Source: Gammaproteobacteria bacterium
GTDB lineage: Bacteria > Pseudomonadota > Gammaproteobacteria > Coxiellales > Coxiellaceae
Assembly (NCBI GenBank): GCA_030425685.1
Contig: JAUIAD010000001.1
Span: 310,001 to 374,000, forward strand
Length of the DNA: 64,000 nt
Direction of reading: 5' to 3'
Below are positions 35,412-45,288 of the stretch, in pieces (the stretch's first letter is position 1; the number at the start of each line of letters is the position of its first letter). Below the pieces are notes generated by a model, which was not told the DNA's origin, did no database searches, and saw only the letters and a program-made list of their open reading frames with translations. Made by a program: the position numbers and the translations under genes.

Positions 35412-38400
35412 TTAAGGAAAGGACTTGCGATTAATAGTGTAAAGCAAGTCGCCGCCGCTGCCGAGGTTACTGCTGCCTGTTTGTAGCTGCAATGCCCAGT
35501 TGGTTGCAAATAACCATCTTACTTCGAATAAGTTTATGGGGGTGACGAGGCCTCTGTTGTAACGGACATAGATGGTTGGTGTGATAAAACTGCCGACGAC
35601 AAAAGCGCTTTGGTCAATGCCAAGTGGTGTGCCTAAGGCGTCTACCGCCATGGTTGCTTCTACACCGAGCTCGACAATTCCTAGGCGCTGTTTAATGCGC
35701 TCAACGGTGCTGCCTACCCCTTTTGTATTGAGTGTTAACGCGCTTACCGCATTAATCATCATCGAGACGTTGCCGGGCGTATTATCATTGCTGGGTTGGT
35801 TGAAGAGAAGATAAGATAAAATATCACCTTGGGATAATTTTATGGGTGTCGAGAAAAGATTGACGACTGGTCGTCTGAGGGTGCCGGTAATGCTAACACC
35901 CACTTGTGCTTTGATCACTTGCATGGCAATGGTGGAAGAGGTGTCGTTAACGGTGACGTTGCGAGTTGCTTTGATTTGTAAGTGTGGATTGCTGAGCGGG
36001 TCTTGTAGGTACTGCACACCTGAGCCAGGTTCTATCGTTAGTGTTTTCCCTTGGGCGTCGTAGGAACCTTTAATTAAATCAAGGTGGCCAACACCGAAGG
36101 CAGCCGGTTGTTCCGCTTTTTTAGTAATATTTAATTCACCCGTAAGACGTGCGTTTAAACCGCGTGTGTCGACAAATACTTTGTCCCCTAGTTTAATGTT
36201 AATATCCTGATTGATTAGCCAGGGTTTGTCTTCACTTTTTTTAGCGCCGATAATAATAACGTCATTGGGTAGGGTAGCTGTTTTGCTAAAGTCGACTGGT
36301 TTGATATCGGCACTTGGGATAGTAATGCGCCCTTTGATATCGATGGTTTTTCCTTTTACTTTAATGTCAAAATGCGGCGAGCAATATATTTTATATTCGA
36401 TGGTGTTAGCGACTAAAATATTTTCGGCATTAATAGAGACGTGTGTTTGCATATCTTTAAAATCAACCTTTGTTTTGCCGGTAATTTGTAGGTTGTGATT
36501 ATTTGATTCCGCATTAATGGTGTAGGCAACATTCTGTCCTTGTGCATTAATGCCTAACGACACATTTTTTAAGGTAATTTTTAATTGTGGAATTTCGATA
36601 TTGCCATTTTTTAATAATAGTGAAGATTGTAATTGTGGTTTGTAAACGGTTCCCGTTACTTCGAGTTGTCCTACCAGCTGTCCGCTTGGTTTTATTAAAG
36701 CCGGTGCCCAGACGTCTAGTAATTTCAGGTCTGAGAAGCTTAAATTGAGCGTGGCACTAATTTTTTGGTCTTCTGTTAGTGGAAATGAAATTAATCCTGG
36801 TAAATTAATAATGCCCGTTAAGCTATTGCCGGGTGAAAGGTTAATAGCGATCTGCCCTAACAACCCTGTTTTATTGAGGTCAGCATTAATATCAAATTTT
36901 TGATAGGTGCGGGTGGTGATAATGCCTTCTTTATTGAAATGAATTTTGCCATGTTGTGATAGTATTCTAACGCGTGCGGCGTGAATATGTTTTTGTATAC
37001 CTTGCGCATGCAGATTAATATTAGCGCCACCCTCAATGCGTACTGGTGCTTTATGGGAAAAAAGGTGAATCCAAGGGTTAAGTTGTGCAAGTTTCCCATA
37101 AACGCTCGCTTCCCAGCCTTTTGTTTCATTCCAGCTGCCATTGATGCAGAGTTTGCTGTTATTGGAGAGCCAACAGCTAGTGGAAATTTCTGCGTCGTTT
37201 TTGGCAATAATAAGTTTGCTCGGTGATTGTAAAGCCCAGCGTCCAAATGTTTTTGATTGAATGGTTAGTGCGTTTAAAATGCCTTTCCATATTTCATTTT
37301 TTAGGCTGCCATGAAGTAGGGTGGTAATGGTAATAGGGTCTTGCTGTACCTTCTCTACCAGTATTTTGGCTTTTATGCTGTGTGCATGTGGTGCGCCATG
37401 TGCTTGAATTTCTAAGCGCGAGAGATCAGCAGCACTTTTGTTTTGGTGTAAGACTTCCATATGATCGGCGGTTAATTGAATATCGGAAGCTCTTTGCATA
37501 GAAGTATCAAGGTCAGCGGTTGCTTTTAGATTGGCAACTTTAACCCAGGGGGTATTTAGGTGGTGTGCTTCAATATTGCCTTTAATAATAGGAGCTTTTG
37601 TAGGTCCTGTTATTTGTCCTGTACTGATGATTTTGCCGCGCAGTGGCGGTGATAGGTGGTGTAGATCTTGCGTTGCTATTTTCCAATGAAAATTCCAGTT
37701 GGCATGATGGTTGCCAATAGCGCTGATGGTGGTATTGGCGGTTTTTATTTCGGTGTCTAATTGAAACTGTGGAATTCTTTTTTTCCATGAGCCGGATGAA
37801 ATAATTTTAGCATGTAGTATGGTTGGTAGTCTGGGATAAAATATATCGAGCTTGGCATTGTCTATGGCGAGATTCGTTTTCCATTTTAATATGGGATACC
37901 ATTGCAGTGATATTGTGCCTGCAAGTTTGCCGTTAAGTATTTTTGCACGCTGGGTGGTTGCTGAGATGCTTTTTTCATTACCCTGGCCAGTCATTTGCCA
38001 ATTCATATTTTTGCTGGTGACAGCAAGGCTAAAGCGATAATTTGTTATTTTTCCTTTTAATTTTAGGTTTGCTTGCATTGGGTGGGGGTGTGCCAGTGAT
38101 GTAATAATTTGCCCAGAAATTTTATCGCTGACTAGATTTAAGTTTTTAATTTTTACGGATTGAATGTAGCTTATTTTATGATTGCTATCGTCTTCAATAT
38201 TTATTTTTGCAAGGTTTGCCATATGAATTGATAGTGTTAAGGGTAGGTGTAGTTTGTCTAGTTCGAAGCCTTTGCTTTTTTGATCTTCTGTTGTTTCTTT
38301 TAATTCTATTTGGATGTCGTTGGCAGTAAGGTGGTAAAGGGTGATTTTTTTTATCAGCAAGCTAAATATATTGGTGCGCAGGGTTAGATTCTTTATAGAA

Positions 38401-38609
38401 ATATCTGCGCTACTGGTGTTGTATTCTAAGCCGGTTATATAAATATTTTTTATAAAGCTGCCTTTAATTTTTTTAATATGTAATTGTGGTATAGTTTTCT
38501 GCGTTATTTTAACAACAGTTTGAAATCCCAATGGTGTTATTAAAAATACTATGCACAGTGCAATAAGCAATATAAATGAGAGCGAAATGCGGACTAACCA
38601 ACGTATCAT
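35412..38609 (-). CDS. tamB: TamB, inner-membrane partner of TamA
   Basis: TamB is a long periplasm-spanning beta-helical protein that works with TamA in outer-membrane assembly and lipid transfer. The 1,065-residue product has one N-terminal membrane anchor (about 9-28) and a long stretch of short beta-strands. The C-terminal DUF490 region includes GELNITKKAEQPAAFGVGHL, GVSITGTLRRPVVNLFSTP and LSYLLFNQPS. E. coli TamB is about 1,259 residues; shorter forms occur. The start overlaps the tamA stop by 4 bases, the usual tamA-tamB operon. Confidence 0.95.
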   Translation of the reverse strand: MIRWLVRISLSFILLIALCIVFLITPLGFQTVVKITQKTIPQLHIKKIKGSFIKNIYITGLEYNTSSADISIKNLTLRTNIFSLLIKKITLYHLTANDIQIELKETTEDQKSKGFELDKLHLPLTLSIHMANLAKINIEDDSNHKISYIQSVKIKNLNLVSDKISGQIITSLAHPHPMQANLKLKGKITNYRFSLAVTSKNMNWQMTGQGNEKSISATTQRAKILNGKLAGTISLQWYPILKWKTNLAIDNAKLDIFYPRLPTILHAKIISSGSWKKRIPQFQLDTEIKTANTTISAIGNHHANWNFHWKIATQDLHHLSPPLRGKIISTGQITGPTKAPIIKGNIEAHHLNTPWVKVANLKATADLDTSMQRASDIQLTADHMEVLHQNKSAADLSRLEIQAHGAPHAHSIKAKILVEKVQQDPITITTLLHGSLKNEIWKGILNALTIQSKTFGRWALQSPSKLIIAKNDAEISTSCWLSNNSKLCINGSWNETKGWEASVYGKLAQLNPWIHLFSHKAPVRIEGGANINLHAQGIQKHIHAARVRILSQHGKIHFNKEGIITTRTYQKFDINADLNKTGLLGQIAINLSPGNSLTGIINLPGLISFPLTEDQKISATLNLSFSDLKLLDVWAPALIKPSGQLVGQLEVTGTVYKPQLQSSLLLKNGNIEIPQLKITLKNVSLGINAQGQNVAYTINAESNNHNLQITGKTKVDFKDMQTHVSINAENILVANTIEYKIYCSPHFDIKVKGKTIDIKGRITIPSADIKPVDFSKTATLPNDVIIIGAKKSEDKPWLINQDINIKLGDKVFVDTRGLNARLTGELNITKKAEQPAAFGVGHLDLIKGSYDAQGKTLTIEPGSGVQYLQDPLSNPHLQIKATRNVTVNDTSSTIAMQVIKAQVGVSITGTLRRPVVNLFSTPIKLSQGDILSYLLFNQPSNDNTPGNVSMMINAVSALTLNTKGVGSTVERIKQRLGIVELGVEATMAVDALGTPLGIDQSAFVVGSFITPTIYVRYNRGLVTPINLFEVRWLFATNWALQLQTGSSNLGSGGDLLYTINRKSFP

Positions 38610-40342
38610 ATCAATGGCCCCATACTAAATTGTACCATCCAAGGTTTGTTGTGTTGCGTGATGGCTTGTGCCACGCTTAATTCTAGTGTTCCAATCGGTG
38701 AATCGTAGACAAGTGCTGGGCCGACGCCGATGTTCATGTCGCCCCAATGAAAGTTATTATCAACTTGCCCGGTGTCAATAAAGCCAGCAATATAGAGGTC
38801 TTTCCAGATGCGCTGTTGTACTTCAAAACTTAACACAACTTTTTCCTTCCCCGGACCAATGCCGTTAAACTCATAGCCGCGTACACTGAGGGCGCCACCG
38901 GCAAAAAGCTGTAATGACAGTGGTAGGTTTTCAATATTATCAATTTTTGTTTTTCCTACAGAACCGTGGGCAATAAAACGTGTGCGCCGATCAAAGATGC
39001 TAACGAGTCCTTTGGCAACAATCTCTCCTTGGAGAAAGCTGTTTTTCGAGCCAACATTTTGGCTGGCGGCAGCGGCGGTAAGCATTATTTTGTAGCCATA
39101 CTTGGGGGCAAAAAGGGTTGGGTGTGTGTAAAAGCGTTCGAGAATAATGCGCGGATATAACGCGTCAGCATCGGTTCTTGGTAAGTTTTGTAAGCGATAG
39201 CGCTCCGTTAAATAATTAAGTGCTACGGTTAAGTTCCATTTATACACTTTGGTTTGGTATCTAACACTAGTTTGAAAGTTGTTACCTTCACCAGTGATTT
39301 GTTTAATGTTGGCAATACCGGTGGTGATTACAAAGCGATCCTGCGTTGGGTCGGGGCCGGGAATAATATAGTTTATGGCGAGTTGGCTATTGGATTGTGC
39401 GCCGCGTAATAAAAATTTTAAAGAATGACCGTAGCTATTAATCCAGTGAAAGTCAGCGCTAATGAGACCGCGGGGGCCGGTGTTGCTGCCGTAACCAGCG
39501 CCAAAGGTGTAGCGTATTTGTGATTGCGGGTAAAGCAATATTTTCATCGGTACGCGCCGGTTTTTTGCTTTGCTGACTTGTGGCACCATAACGACTTGTT
39601 GGAAGTAATCGGTTTTTGATAATTTACGGTGTGACTTTTCAACTTTCTTGTCTTCATAGGGTTGCCCTTCTTTGTAGCGTAAAAACTTGTTGAGAAAGCT
39701 GGTTCTAAAGGGTGATTTGCTAAAAACAGTTTTGCCAAAGGAATAGCGTGGGCCGGTTTGAAAGTGCATCACCACCTTGGTGGTATTATTATTTAAATTT
39801 ACTGTGATATTGCTAATCGTGTATTTAGCTTCAAAGTAACCATAATCAGAGGCAATATCCACTAGCTTATCTTTTGCCTTCTCATAGTTTGGAGAGCTAA
39901 AATAGTCACCTTGCTTAACCGGAAATTTTTCTAGCGCTTTTTCAAATTCATGATTATGTTTTCCAGGCCCCGATATTTTTATATCAACCGTGGTAAAGCG
40001 CAAGCGAGTGCCAGGCTCGATGCGAAAACTGGCATGCCACATTTTTCCTTTGCGGGTGATAGAGGGATAAATCGTCGGTTTGAAATAGCCGTAGGGTTTG
40101 ATGGCCGCTTTAATCTCGTTGGGGATCTCAGCATAGAAATGCATGATAATGGGTACGCTGCTTTCACCGTGCAGTAGTTTTTTTTGCTCTTTGAGTCGTT
40201 TTTCAGTATTTTTGAGGGCTTCGCCCTTTAGGCCGGTAAGGTGAATTTCAATAGGTGATGGAGTTTCTGTGTCTTTCGTTTTGGACAACGCAATAACACA
40301 GAATAGCGACAAGCCTAGTACCCATAAAACGGAGGTTCTCAT
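38606..40342 (-). CDS. tamA: TamA, Omp85-family outer-membrane protein
   Basis: The 578-residue product (E. coli TamA 577) has a signal peptide (about 1-21) and three POTRA-like domains (about 30-265). A 16-stranded Omp85 barrel follows, containing GGALSVRGYEFNGIGPG, the conserved lid-lock RGY motif, and ending in QFSMGPLI. It assembles or inserts outer-membrane proteins together with TamB, encoded by the next gene. Confidence 0.96.
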   Translation of the reverse strand: MRTSVLWVLGLSLFCVIALSKTKDTETPSPIEIHLTGLKGEALKNTEKRLKEQKKLLHGESSVPIIMHFYAEIPNEIKAAIKPYGYFKPTIYPSITRKGKMWHASFRIEPGTRLRFTTVDIKISGPGKHNHEFEKALEKFPVKQGDYFSSPNYEKAKDKLVDIASDYGYFEAKYTISNITVNLNNNTTKVVMHFQTGPRYSFGKTVFSKSPFRTSFLNKFLRYKEGQPYEDKKVEKSHRKLSKTDYFQQVVMVPQVSKAKNRRVPMKILLYPQSQIRYTFGAGYGSNTGPRGLISADFHWINSYGHSLKFLLRGAQSNSQLAINYIIPGPDPTQDRFVITTGIANIKQITGEGNNFQTSVRYQTKVYKWNLTVALNYLTERYRLQNLPRTDADALYPRIILERFYTHPTLFAPKYGYKIMLTAAAASQNVGSKNSFLQGEIVAKGLVSIFDRRTRFIAHGSVGKTKIDNIENLPLSLQLFAGGALSVRGYEFNGIGPGKEKVVLSFEVQQRIWKDLYIAGFIDTGQVDNNFHWGDMNIGVGPALVYDSPIGTLELSVAQAITQHNKPWMVQFSMGPLI

Positions 40343-40489
40343 CCTATTGATTATAACCTGAAAATTACGGCTTAATGAAATATAATCAAGTTGTTGCTAG
40401 CTATTTGTGATCGCTGCAAAGCTCGCTGGAGCAAAAAGTTATAATCAAATAGATAAATATTAAAGTTAAAGTAGTTTGGAGGTCCTTTT

Positions 40490-41428
40490 ATGCCCGCTGA
40501 TGAACATTCTATCAATGGTTTCGATGCTTATACGATTCGCTCAGCAGATGGCGGTTCTTTTGTGACTTGCGTGCCGGAGCGTGGTGGAATTTTGACCTCT
40601 ATTGTTATGCCGGGTGGTGAGGCGCCGCGTGAATTGCTTTATCATCATGATTTTTTGTGGAATGAGACTATTGATGACTTGCCCGGGGCGTGGCCATTTT
40701 GTTTTCCTGTTTGTGCACGTTTGGAACGAGATGGTCAGGTAGGTGTCTATAATTACGACGGTCAACAGTATCATTTGTCAATTCATGGTTTTGCTTGGCA
40801 GTTGCCTTGGGATATTGAGTTGGATGCGGATGATATGTTTACCTTGGTATTGCGTGATAATGAGCAGACGCGTCAACAGTATCCTTTTGAGTTTGAAATC
40901 CGTTTGCAGTATAAGATTGAGGACGGGCGCCTGCTTTGTCGACAAACGTATACCAATCGAGGTAACAAGGCGATGCCTTATAATGCCGGTTTTCACCCTT
41001 ATTTTTTAACGCCAATACCGCAAATGGGCAAAGCTAACGTTTCTTTAAACTATAATCCGCAGCGCCGTTTTGTCTATAATGATCGTTTGACGGATATTGT
41101 GGGTGAAACGGATTGTTTTGCTACGCCGGTCTCTATTGCCACTGCGGAAATTAATGAACAATTGACGCAAGTTGGTGCGGATAAAACCGCTTTCTTAACG
41201 TTTCCTGATGGTGACAAGATTGAAATGACGGCAGAAGGTGTTGAGGATGAAGATTTATTTCCTTTTATTCAGCTTTATACCATGGCGGAAAAGCCGTTTT
41301 TCTGTATTGAGCCGTGGATGGGGCAGCCAAATGCGATGAATAGTGTGCTGGGTATGCGTTGGTTAGAGCCGGGGCAGTCGGAGCAGGGTTTGCTGCATTT
41401 AAAGCTTCATCCTAACAAAACGTCATAA
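40490..41428 (+). CDS. Aldose 1-epimerase family protein
   Basis: The 312-residue product belongs to the galactose mutarotase-like fold. Recognisable parts are HGFAWQLPWDIE (first His region, near residue 99), AGFHPYF near 174 (second His) and ENTAT-like IEPWMGQPNAMN near 282 (acidic catalytic region). It may act on glucose-6-phosphate, like YeaD, or on another sugar. The ATG follows TTGGAGG. An imperfect GC hairpin with a T run (41442-41464) could end it. It is a single-gene unit. Confidence 0.85.
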   Translation: MPADEHSINGFDAYTIRSADGGSFVTCVPERGGILTSIVMPGGEAPRELLYHHDFLWNETIDDLPGAWPFCFPVCARLERDGQVGVYNYDGQQYHLSIHGFAWQLPWDIELDADDMFTLVLRDNEQTRQQYPFEFEIRLQYKIEDGRLLCRQTYTNRGNKAMPYNAGFHPYFLTPIPQMGKANVSLNYNPQRRFVYNDRLTDIVGETDCFATPVSIATAEINEQLTQVGADKTAFLTFPDGDKIEMTAEGVEDEDLFPFIQLYTMAEKPFFCIEPWMGQPNAMNSVLGMRWLEPGQSEQGLLHLKLHPNKTS

Positions 41429-41441
41429 ATTAGCCTATGAT

Positions 41442-41464
41442 AAGGCGGCGCCATTTGCCGCTTT
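41442..41464 (+). terminator. possible terminator of the epimerase gene
   Basis: AAGGCGGC-GCCATTT-GCCGCTTTT forms an 8-bp stem with one mismatch followed by a short T run, 14 bases after the stop. A similar AGGCGGCCCCATTTGTGGCC stretch occurs at 4382 after the Fic gene. Confidence 0.5.
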
Positions 41465-41548
41465 TCAGTAAGCATGATAAATTGTGCAGTTGAATATTTG
41501 CTTCCACTGCATTTTTTTATCAAATCAATTAGATAGGTTTTATTTCCC

Positions 41549-42976
41549 ATGACAACTTCCACAAACAATCCTATACGCACGCGCTTTGCGCCAAGTCCGA
41601 CTGGTTATTTGCATGTTGGCGGTGCGCGCACGGCATTATTTAGTTGGCTTTTTGCTAGACAGCATAAGGGCACGTTTATTTTACGTATTGAGGACACCGA
41701 TCGTGAGCGCTCAACGGAGGCCTCTATTCAAGCGATTTATGACGGTATGGATTGGTTAGGTTTGGACTATGATGAGGGTCCATTTTTGCAGACCGAGCGT
41801 TTTGATCGTTATAAAGAAATGATTCAGCAGCTATTAGCATCGCAACAAGCGTATCGTTGTACGTGTTCGAAAGAACGGTTAGAAAAATTGCGTGAGGAGC
41901 AAAAACAAAATAAAGAGAAACCTCGTTATGATGGTCATTGTCGTGATTTAGATATTGCTGACGAAGGGCAGGATTTTGTTATTCGTTTTCGTAATCCACA
42001 AGAGGGTGAGGTTACCTTTGATGATATGATTCGTGGTTCTATTACGGTGAATAATGCTGAACTGGATGATTTAATTATTGCGCGTAGCGATGGGACGCCA
42101 ACTTATAATTTTACCGTCGTTATTGATGACTGGGATATGAAAATTACGCACGTTATTCGTGGGGATGATCATATTAATAATACCCCGCGACAAATTAATA
42201 TTTTAAAAGCGCTTGGTGCAGAGTTACCAATTTACGGTCATGTGCCGATGATTTTAGGTGGTGATGGTAAGCGTTTATCAAAGCGTCATGGTGCAGTGAG
42301 TGTGTTGCAATACCGTGAGGATGGTATTTTGCCAGAGGCTTTAGTGAACTATCTGGTGCGTTTAGGTTGGTCTTATGGCGATCAGGAGATTTTTTCACGC
42401 GAAGAAATGATTGAGTATTTTGACGTGAATGCTATTAGTCGCTCTCCAGCTGCATTTAACCAAGATAAATTATTATGGCTTAATCAGCATTATTTAAAAA
42501 CCTTAAGTCCACTGTTGGTAGCTGGTGCTTTTAAAGCGCAGTTGGCAACGTTGGATGTAAATATTGATAACGGGCCTAGTGTTGAAAGTGTTATCCGCGT
42601 GCAAGCTGAGCGGACTAAAACTTTAGTTGAAATGGCTGAGCGTAGTGAATATTTTTATAAAGATTTTGATTGCTTTGATGAAAAAGCAGCGCGAAAAAAT
42701 TTAAAGCCTGCTATTGCTGAATCATTAATGATGGTGCAAGAGCGTTTAGCAGCGTTGTCTGCGTGGGATAAAGAAGCTATTCATGAAGTGGTTGTTAATG
42801 TTGCCGAAGAGCGTGAGTTAAAGCTTGGTAAGTTAGCGCAGCCTATTCGTGTTGCGGTAACAGGCAATACGGTGTCGCCACCGATTGATATTACTTTGCA
42901 GTTAATTGGTAAAGAGCGGGTGTTAAAACGCTTGGCACATGCGGCTGAGTTTGCCCGTCAACAAACAGTGGAATAA
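41549..42976 (+). CDS. gltX: Glutamyl-tRNA synthetase
   Basis: Charges tRNA-Glu with glutamate for protein synthesis. The 475-residue product (E. coli 471) has the class I HIGH-type motif in [20 protein letters not shown] near residue 12-30, the [11 protein letters not shown] motif, and the KMSKS-type motif as KRLSKRHGA near 243. It ends with the anticodon-binding domain. All expected parts are present. A pcm remnant begins 2 bases after the stop. Confidence 0.98.
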   Translation: MTTSTNNPIRTRFAPSPTGYLHVGGARTALFSWLFARQHKGTFILRIEDTDRERSTEASIQAIYDGMDWLGLDYDEGPFLQTERFDRYKEMIQQLLASQQAYRCTCSKERLEKLREEQKQNKEKPRYDGHCRDLDIADEGQDFVIRFRNPQEGEVTFDDMIRGSITVNNAELDDLIIARSDGTPTYNFTVVIDDWDMKITHVIRGDDHINNTPRQINILKALGAELPIYGHVPMILGGDGKRLSKRHGAVSVLQYREDGILPEALVNYLVRLGWSYGDQEIFSREEMIEYFDVNAISRSPAAFNQDKLLWLNQHYLKTLSPLLVAGAFKAQLATLDVNIDNGPSVESVIRVQAERTKTLVEMAERSEYFYKDFDCFDEKAARKNLKPAIAESLMMVQERLAALSAWDKEAIHEVVVNVAEERELKLGKLAQPIRVAVTGNTVSPPIDITLQLIGKERVLKRLAHAAEFARQQTVE

Positions 42977-42978
42977 AA

Positions 42979-43227
42979 AATATCGCACAAGGATGGTCTG
43001 AGCATGCGCCGTTTGCAGGGATTATTGTTACCGCGGCTGCCAAGGAAATTCCGCCGGCTTTGCTTGAACAGCTAGATAAAGAAGGCGGCCGGTTAGTCAT
43101 TCCTGTTGAACATGATTATCAGCAGCAAGAGCTGCAGTTAATTACTCGTCATGGTGATGCTTATGAAACGGAGAATATTGAGGGCGTTGTTTTTGTGCCG
43201 CTTTTGCCGGGGGTTTCTGAGAGTTGA
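42979..43227 (+). pseudogene. pcm: remnant of protein-L-isoaspartate O-methyltransferase
   Basis: An open frame of 82 residues without a start codon begins two bases after the gltX stop. It reads EHAPFAGIIVTAAAKEIPPA, then GGRLVIPVEHDYQQQELQLI and FVPLLPGV. This is the C-terminal third of Pcm; the SAM-binding N-terminal two thirds is missing. The fragment keeps its frame, which suggests a recent deletion that joined gltX to the tail of pcm. Confidence 0.82.
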
Positions 43228-43263
43228 TTAAGAGGTATGGATTTCTTGGTGGCGTTGAAAATC

Positions 43264-45063
43264 TTACGCCTGCGCTACAAATACAGAATTAAATGTAGAA
43301 GAGAAAGAATCGCCCTCTGTTTCATTTGCCGGTGTAAATAACGTTGGTTGGCGTTTTGGTTTGAGTTTCTTTAGTAATAAATAAACGCCATAACCGATTA
43401 GCGCACCAATACCAATAGCAACGCTAAGTGCAGCAAGTCCAAGTAGGCCCTGTGGTGAAATGCAGATTGCAGCCATAAGCATCAGGCCAGCTTTTAGGGT
43501 TGCGCTTGCGCCGATTGTCATGATGCTGTATTTGGCCATCGTAAAATAAATTGGTTTTTTACGCTGCGGTGGTAAGTACCTATCCATGTAAAAGTAATAT
43601 TTTAACGCTTTATATCCAATATAACCGATTAATCCACCCAGTACTAAACCCGTGGCGGCTAATAGCGAGAAGGGTGCGCTAATTAGGCAGCCCACTTTTA
43701 TAATGCTTAATAAAGCTAAGCTGCTCGATGTCGTCCACATGATGCTATAGCGAAGTATCATGGTATTGCGATGGGCGATACGGCACTGTTCGCGCTGGTA
43801 TTTGTGTAAGCGTCGTGCTAGCTTTTGCTGTTGGGTTTCATTAGCCGCAAGCATATGGCTCACTCTAGCTATTTCTTCTGCACTATCGAGTTTGCGTTTT
43901 ATTTCGCTATCAGCTGTATCTTCGTCACGACTGTTCCATACATAAGATCTTGAATGCTCACTTTCTTTTGACTCTAATCGTGTTCGTAGTGTTTTAATCC
44001 TTTCTTCTTGAGCTGCATAGTAGTGATCAAGATCCCCAGGTTTTTCATTATAAAGTTGGGTGCATAATGATAACCGTTTTAGCATAATGTTTGTTATTTC
44101 TTCGGCAAATTTAGCATTGCCTCTCATCTCTCCTTGGCATGTTTTTTTAAATGAATTTATTCCCCCTATATATTCAGCTGTTGCTGCTTTCTCTGCAGGG
44201 GTTAACATATCAGTGGGGATGGACGCTAGCGCGTTTAGGATAATCGATTTTAGACTATTTTTATTTAGTTTTGTTTTAAGCTCAACGGCGAGTTGGCTAA
44301 TGGTTGGGTAAAGATTAGGTAAATGACGATAGAGATTAATATAATTTTTTGTTAGCCATTTAAGGTTAAAGTCAAAGAGGTGTTCTCTTTTGTATTCATA
44401 AGGCAATAATAATTTGTTACCATTTTTTCTGAAATCTCTAAGGGAGCCTCCCCAATCAATTTCACCAAATTGTGGGCCGCTTTCATTTTTAAGATAGATA
44501 ATATTGCCACTATGGACACTGTAATTGCCAATAATAAGGGAAATTAATAAGCACAACGCCAAGCTGGGTAATAAGTGCGTGTGATACTTATCCATGCTAG
44601 CAATCGTGCTATATTGTGCCGTCCCTCTAAATGTTTCATAGGGTGCAGAGCGATCGCTGCCGTCTTGTGAGCCAGTGTGAATAAGCTTAAATAATTCGGT
44701 AAATTCTTTTTTCGGTTGGATTAATCCATACTCACCGTTAGGTGCTTTTATCCAGTCAGCACAGATAAGGCCATCTCTAAACGCTGGTGGTAAATAGGGT
44801 TTGAGGCCTGCGACGATTTTACCCGCGAAGAGTTCGAGGAAGAGTTCGGTTTTGTTTTTGGGGAATTTAACAAAATATTCTGCGCTTGCTGCGTGATCTT
44901 TCGTGTCTAAGGGAGGGGTGTCATCCATGGGCGCCAATCGGTAAAAGCCATTAAAAGGGCTGGCATCTTTGCCGGTTTGGTTTTTACCGCCGGTAGCTTT
45001 GCCAAATTGTACAATTGGCACTTGTTTGTATTCTAGACATATGTCCGTATTGTTTTCTCTCAC
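43264..45063 (-). CDS. Large membrane protein with kinase-like N-terminal domain, candidate effector
   Basis: I do not recognise the exact family of this 599-residue product. Residues about 60-210 have a pattern seen in PI-kinase/HipA-like folds. YFVKFPKNKTELFLELFAGK offers a Lys and a helix Glu; IIGNYSVHSGNIIYL resembles the catalytic loop GDxDxHxxN but with Ser in place of the catalytic Asp; and FGEIDWGGSL resembles the metal-binding IDxG. A helical, charged middle (about 290-410) follows, and four to five hydrophobic segments lie at about 425-575. It starts with GTG and is divergent from another kinase-like gene at 45289. A eukaryote-like fold with a membrane-anchoring tail beside a Dot/Icm system suggests an exported effector, by inference. 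Confidence 0.7.
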   Translation of the reverse strand: MRENNTDICLEYKQVPIVQFGKATGGKNQTGKDASPFNGFYRLAPMDDTPPLDTKDHAASAEYFVKFPKNKTELFLELFAGKIVAGLKPYLPPAFRDGLICADWIKAPNGEYGLIQPKKEFTELFKLIHTGSQDGSDRSAPYETFRGTAQYSTIASMDKYHTHLLPSLALCLLISLIIGNYSVHSGNIIYLKNESGPQFGEIDWGGSLRDFRKNGNKLLLPYEYKREHLFDFNLKWLTKNYINLYRHLPNLYPTISQLAVELKTKLNKNSLKSIILNALASIPTDMLTPAEKAATAEYIGGINSFKKTCQGEMRGNAKFAEEITNIMLKRLSLCTQLYNEKPGDLDHYYAAQEERIKTLRTRLESKESEHSRSYVWNSRDEDTADSEIKRKLDSAEEIARVSHMLAANETQQQKLARRLHKYQREQCRIAHRNTMILRYSIMWTTSSSLALLSIIKVGCLISAPFSLLAATGLVLGGLIGYIGYKALKYYFYMDRYLPPQRKKPIYFTMAKYSIMTIGASATLKAGLMLMAAICISPQGLLGLAALSVAIGIGALIGYGVYLLLKKLKPKRQPTLFTPANETEGDSFSSTFNSVFVAQA

Positions 45064-45100
45064 TAGTTTGCTCTTGCTTAAACGAGTTTTGTGCTACTTG

Positions 45101-45132
45101 ATGTCCAAATAAATCTGATCTTTAATTGGACA
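45101..45132. promoter_or_regulatory. inverted repeat in the divergent kinase-like promoter region
   Basis: TGTCCAAATAAA and TTTAATTGGACA are 12-base arms with one mismatch around a short spacer, starting 38 bases upstream of the 45063 start. The size and position fit an operator for a dimeric regulator. Confidence 0.5.
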
Positions 45133-45173
45133 TTTAGCCCTTATTTTTGTAACAATGTGTAAAAATAGAGTTA

Positions 45174-45206
45174 TTTAAAGTTTTTTTAATGTTCCAGAGG
45201 TACAAT
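45174..45206 (+). promoter_or_regulatory. PmrA-type promoter of the 45289 gene
   Basis: TTAAAGTTTTTTTAA (45175-45189), TG, nine bases, then TACAAT (45201-45206). The TTAA spacing (11 bases between starts) and the distance to the -10 box are exactly those of the icm/dot promoters in this window. Confidence 0.72.
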
Positions 45207-45288
45207 AATATGATCGACCATGATAGCCTATGGCGATTTTATTTTCAGCATGGAGGGCCGTGAAATATACAATAAGTGAATTTTAATT

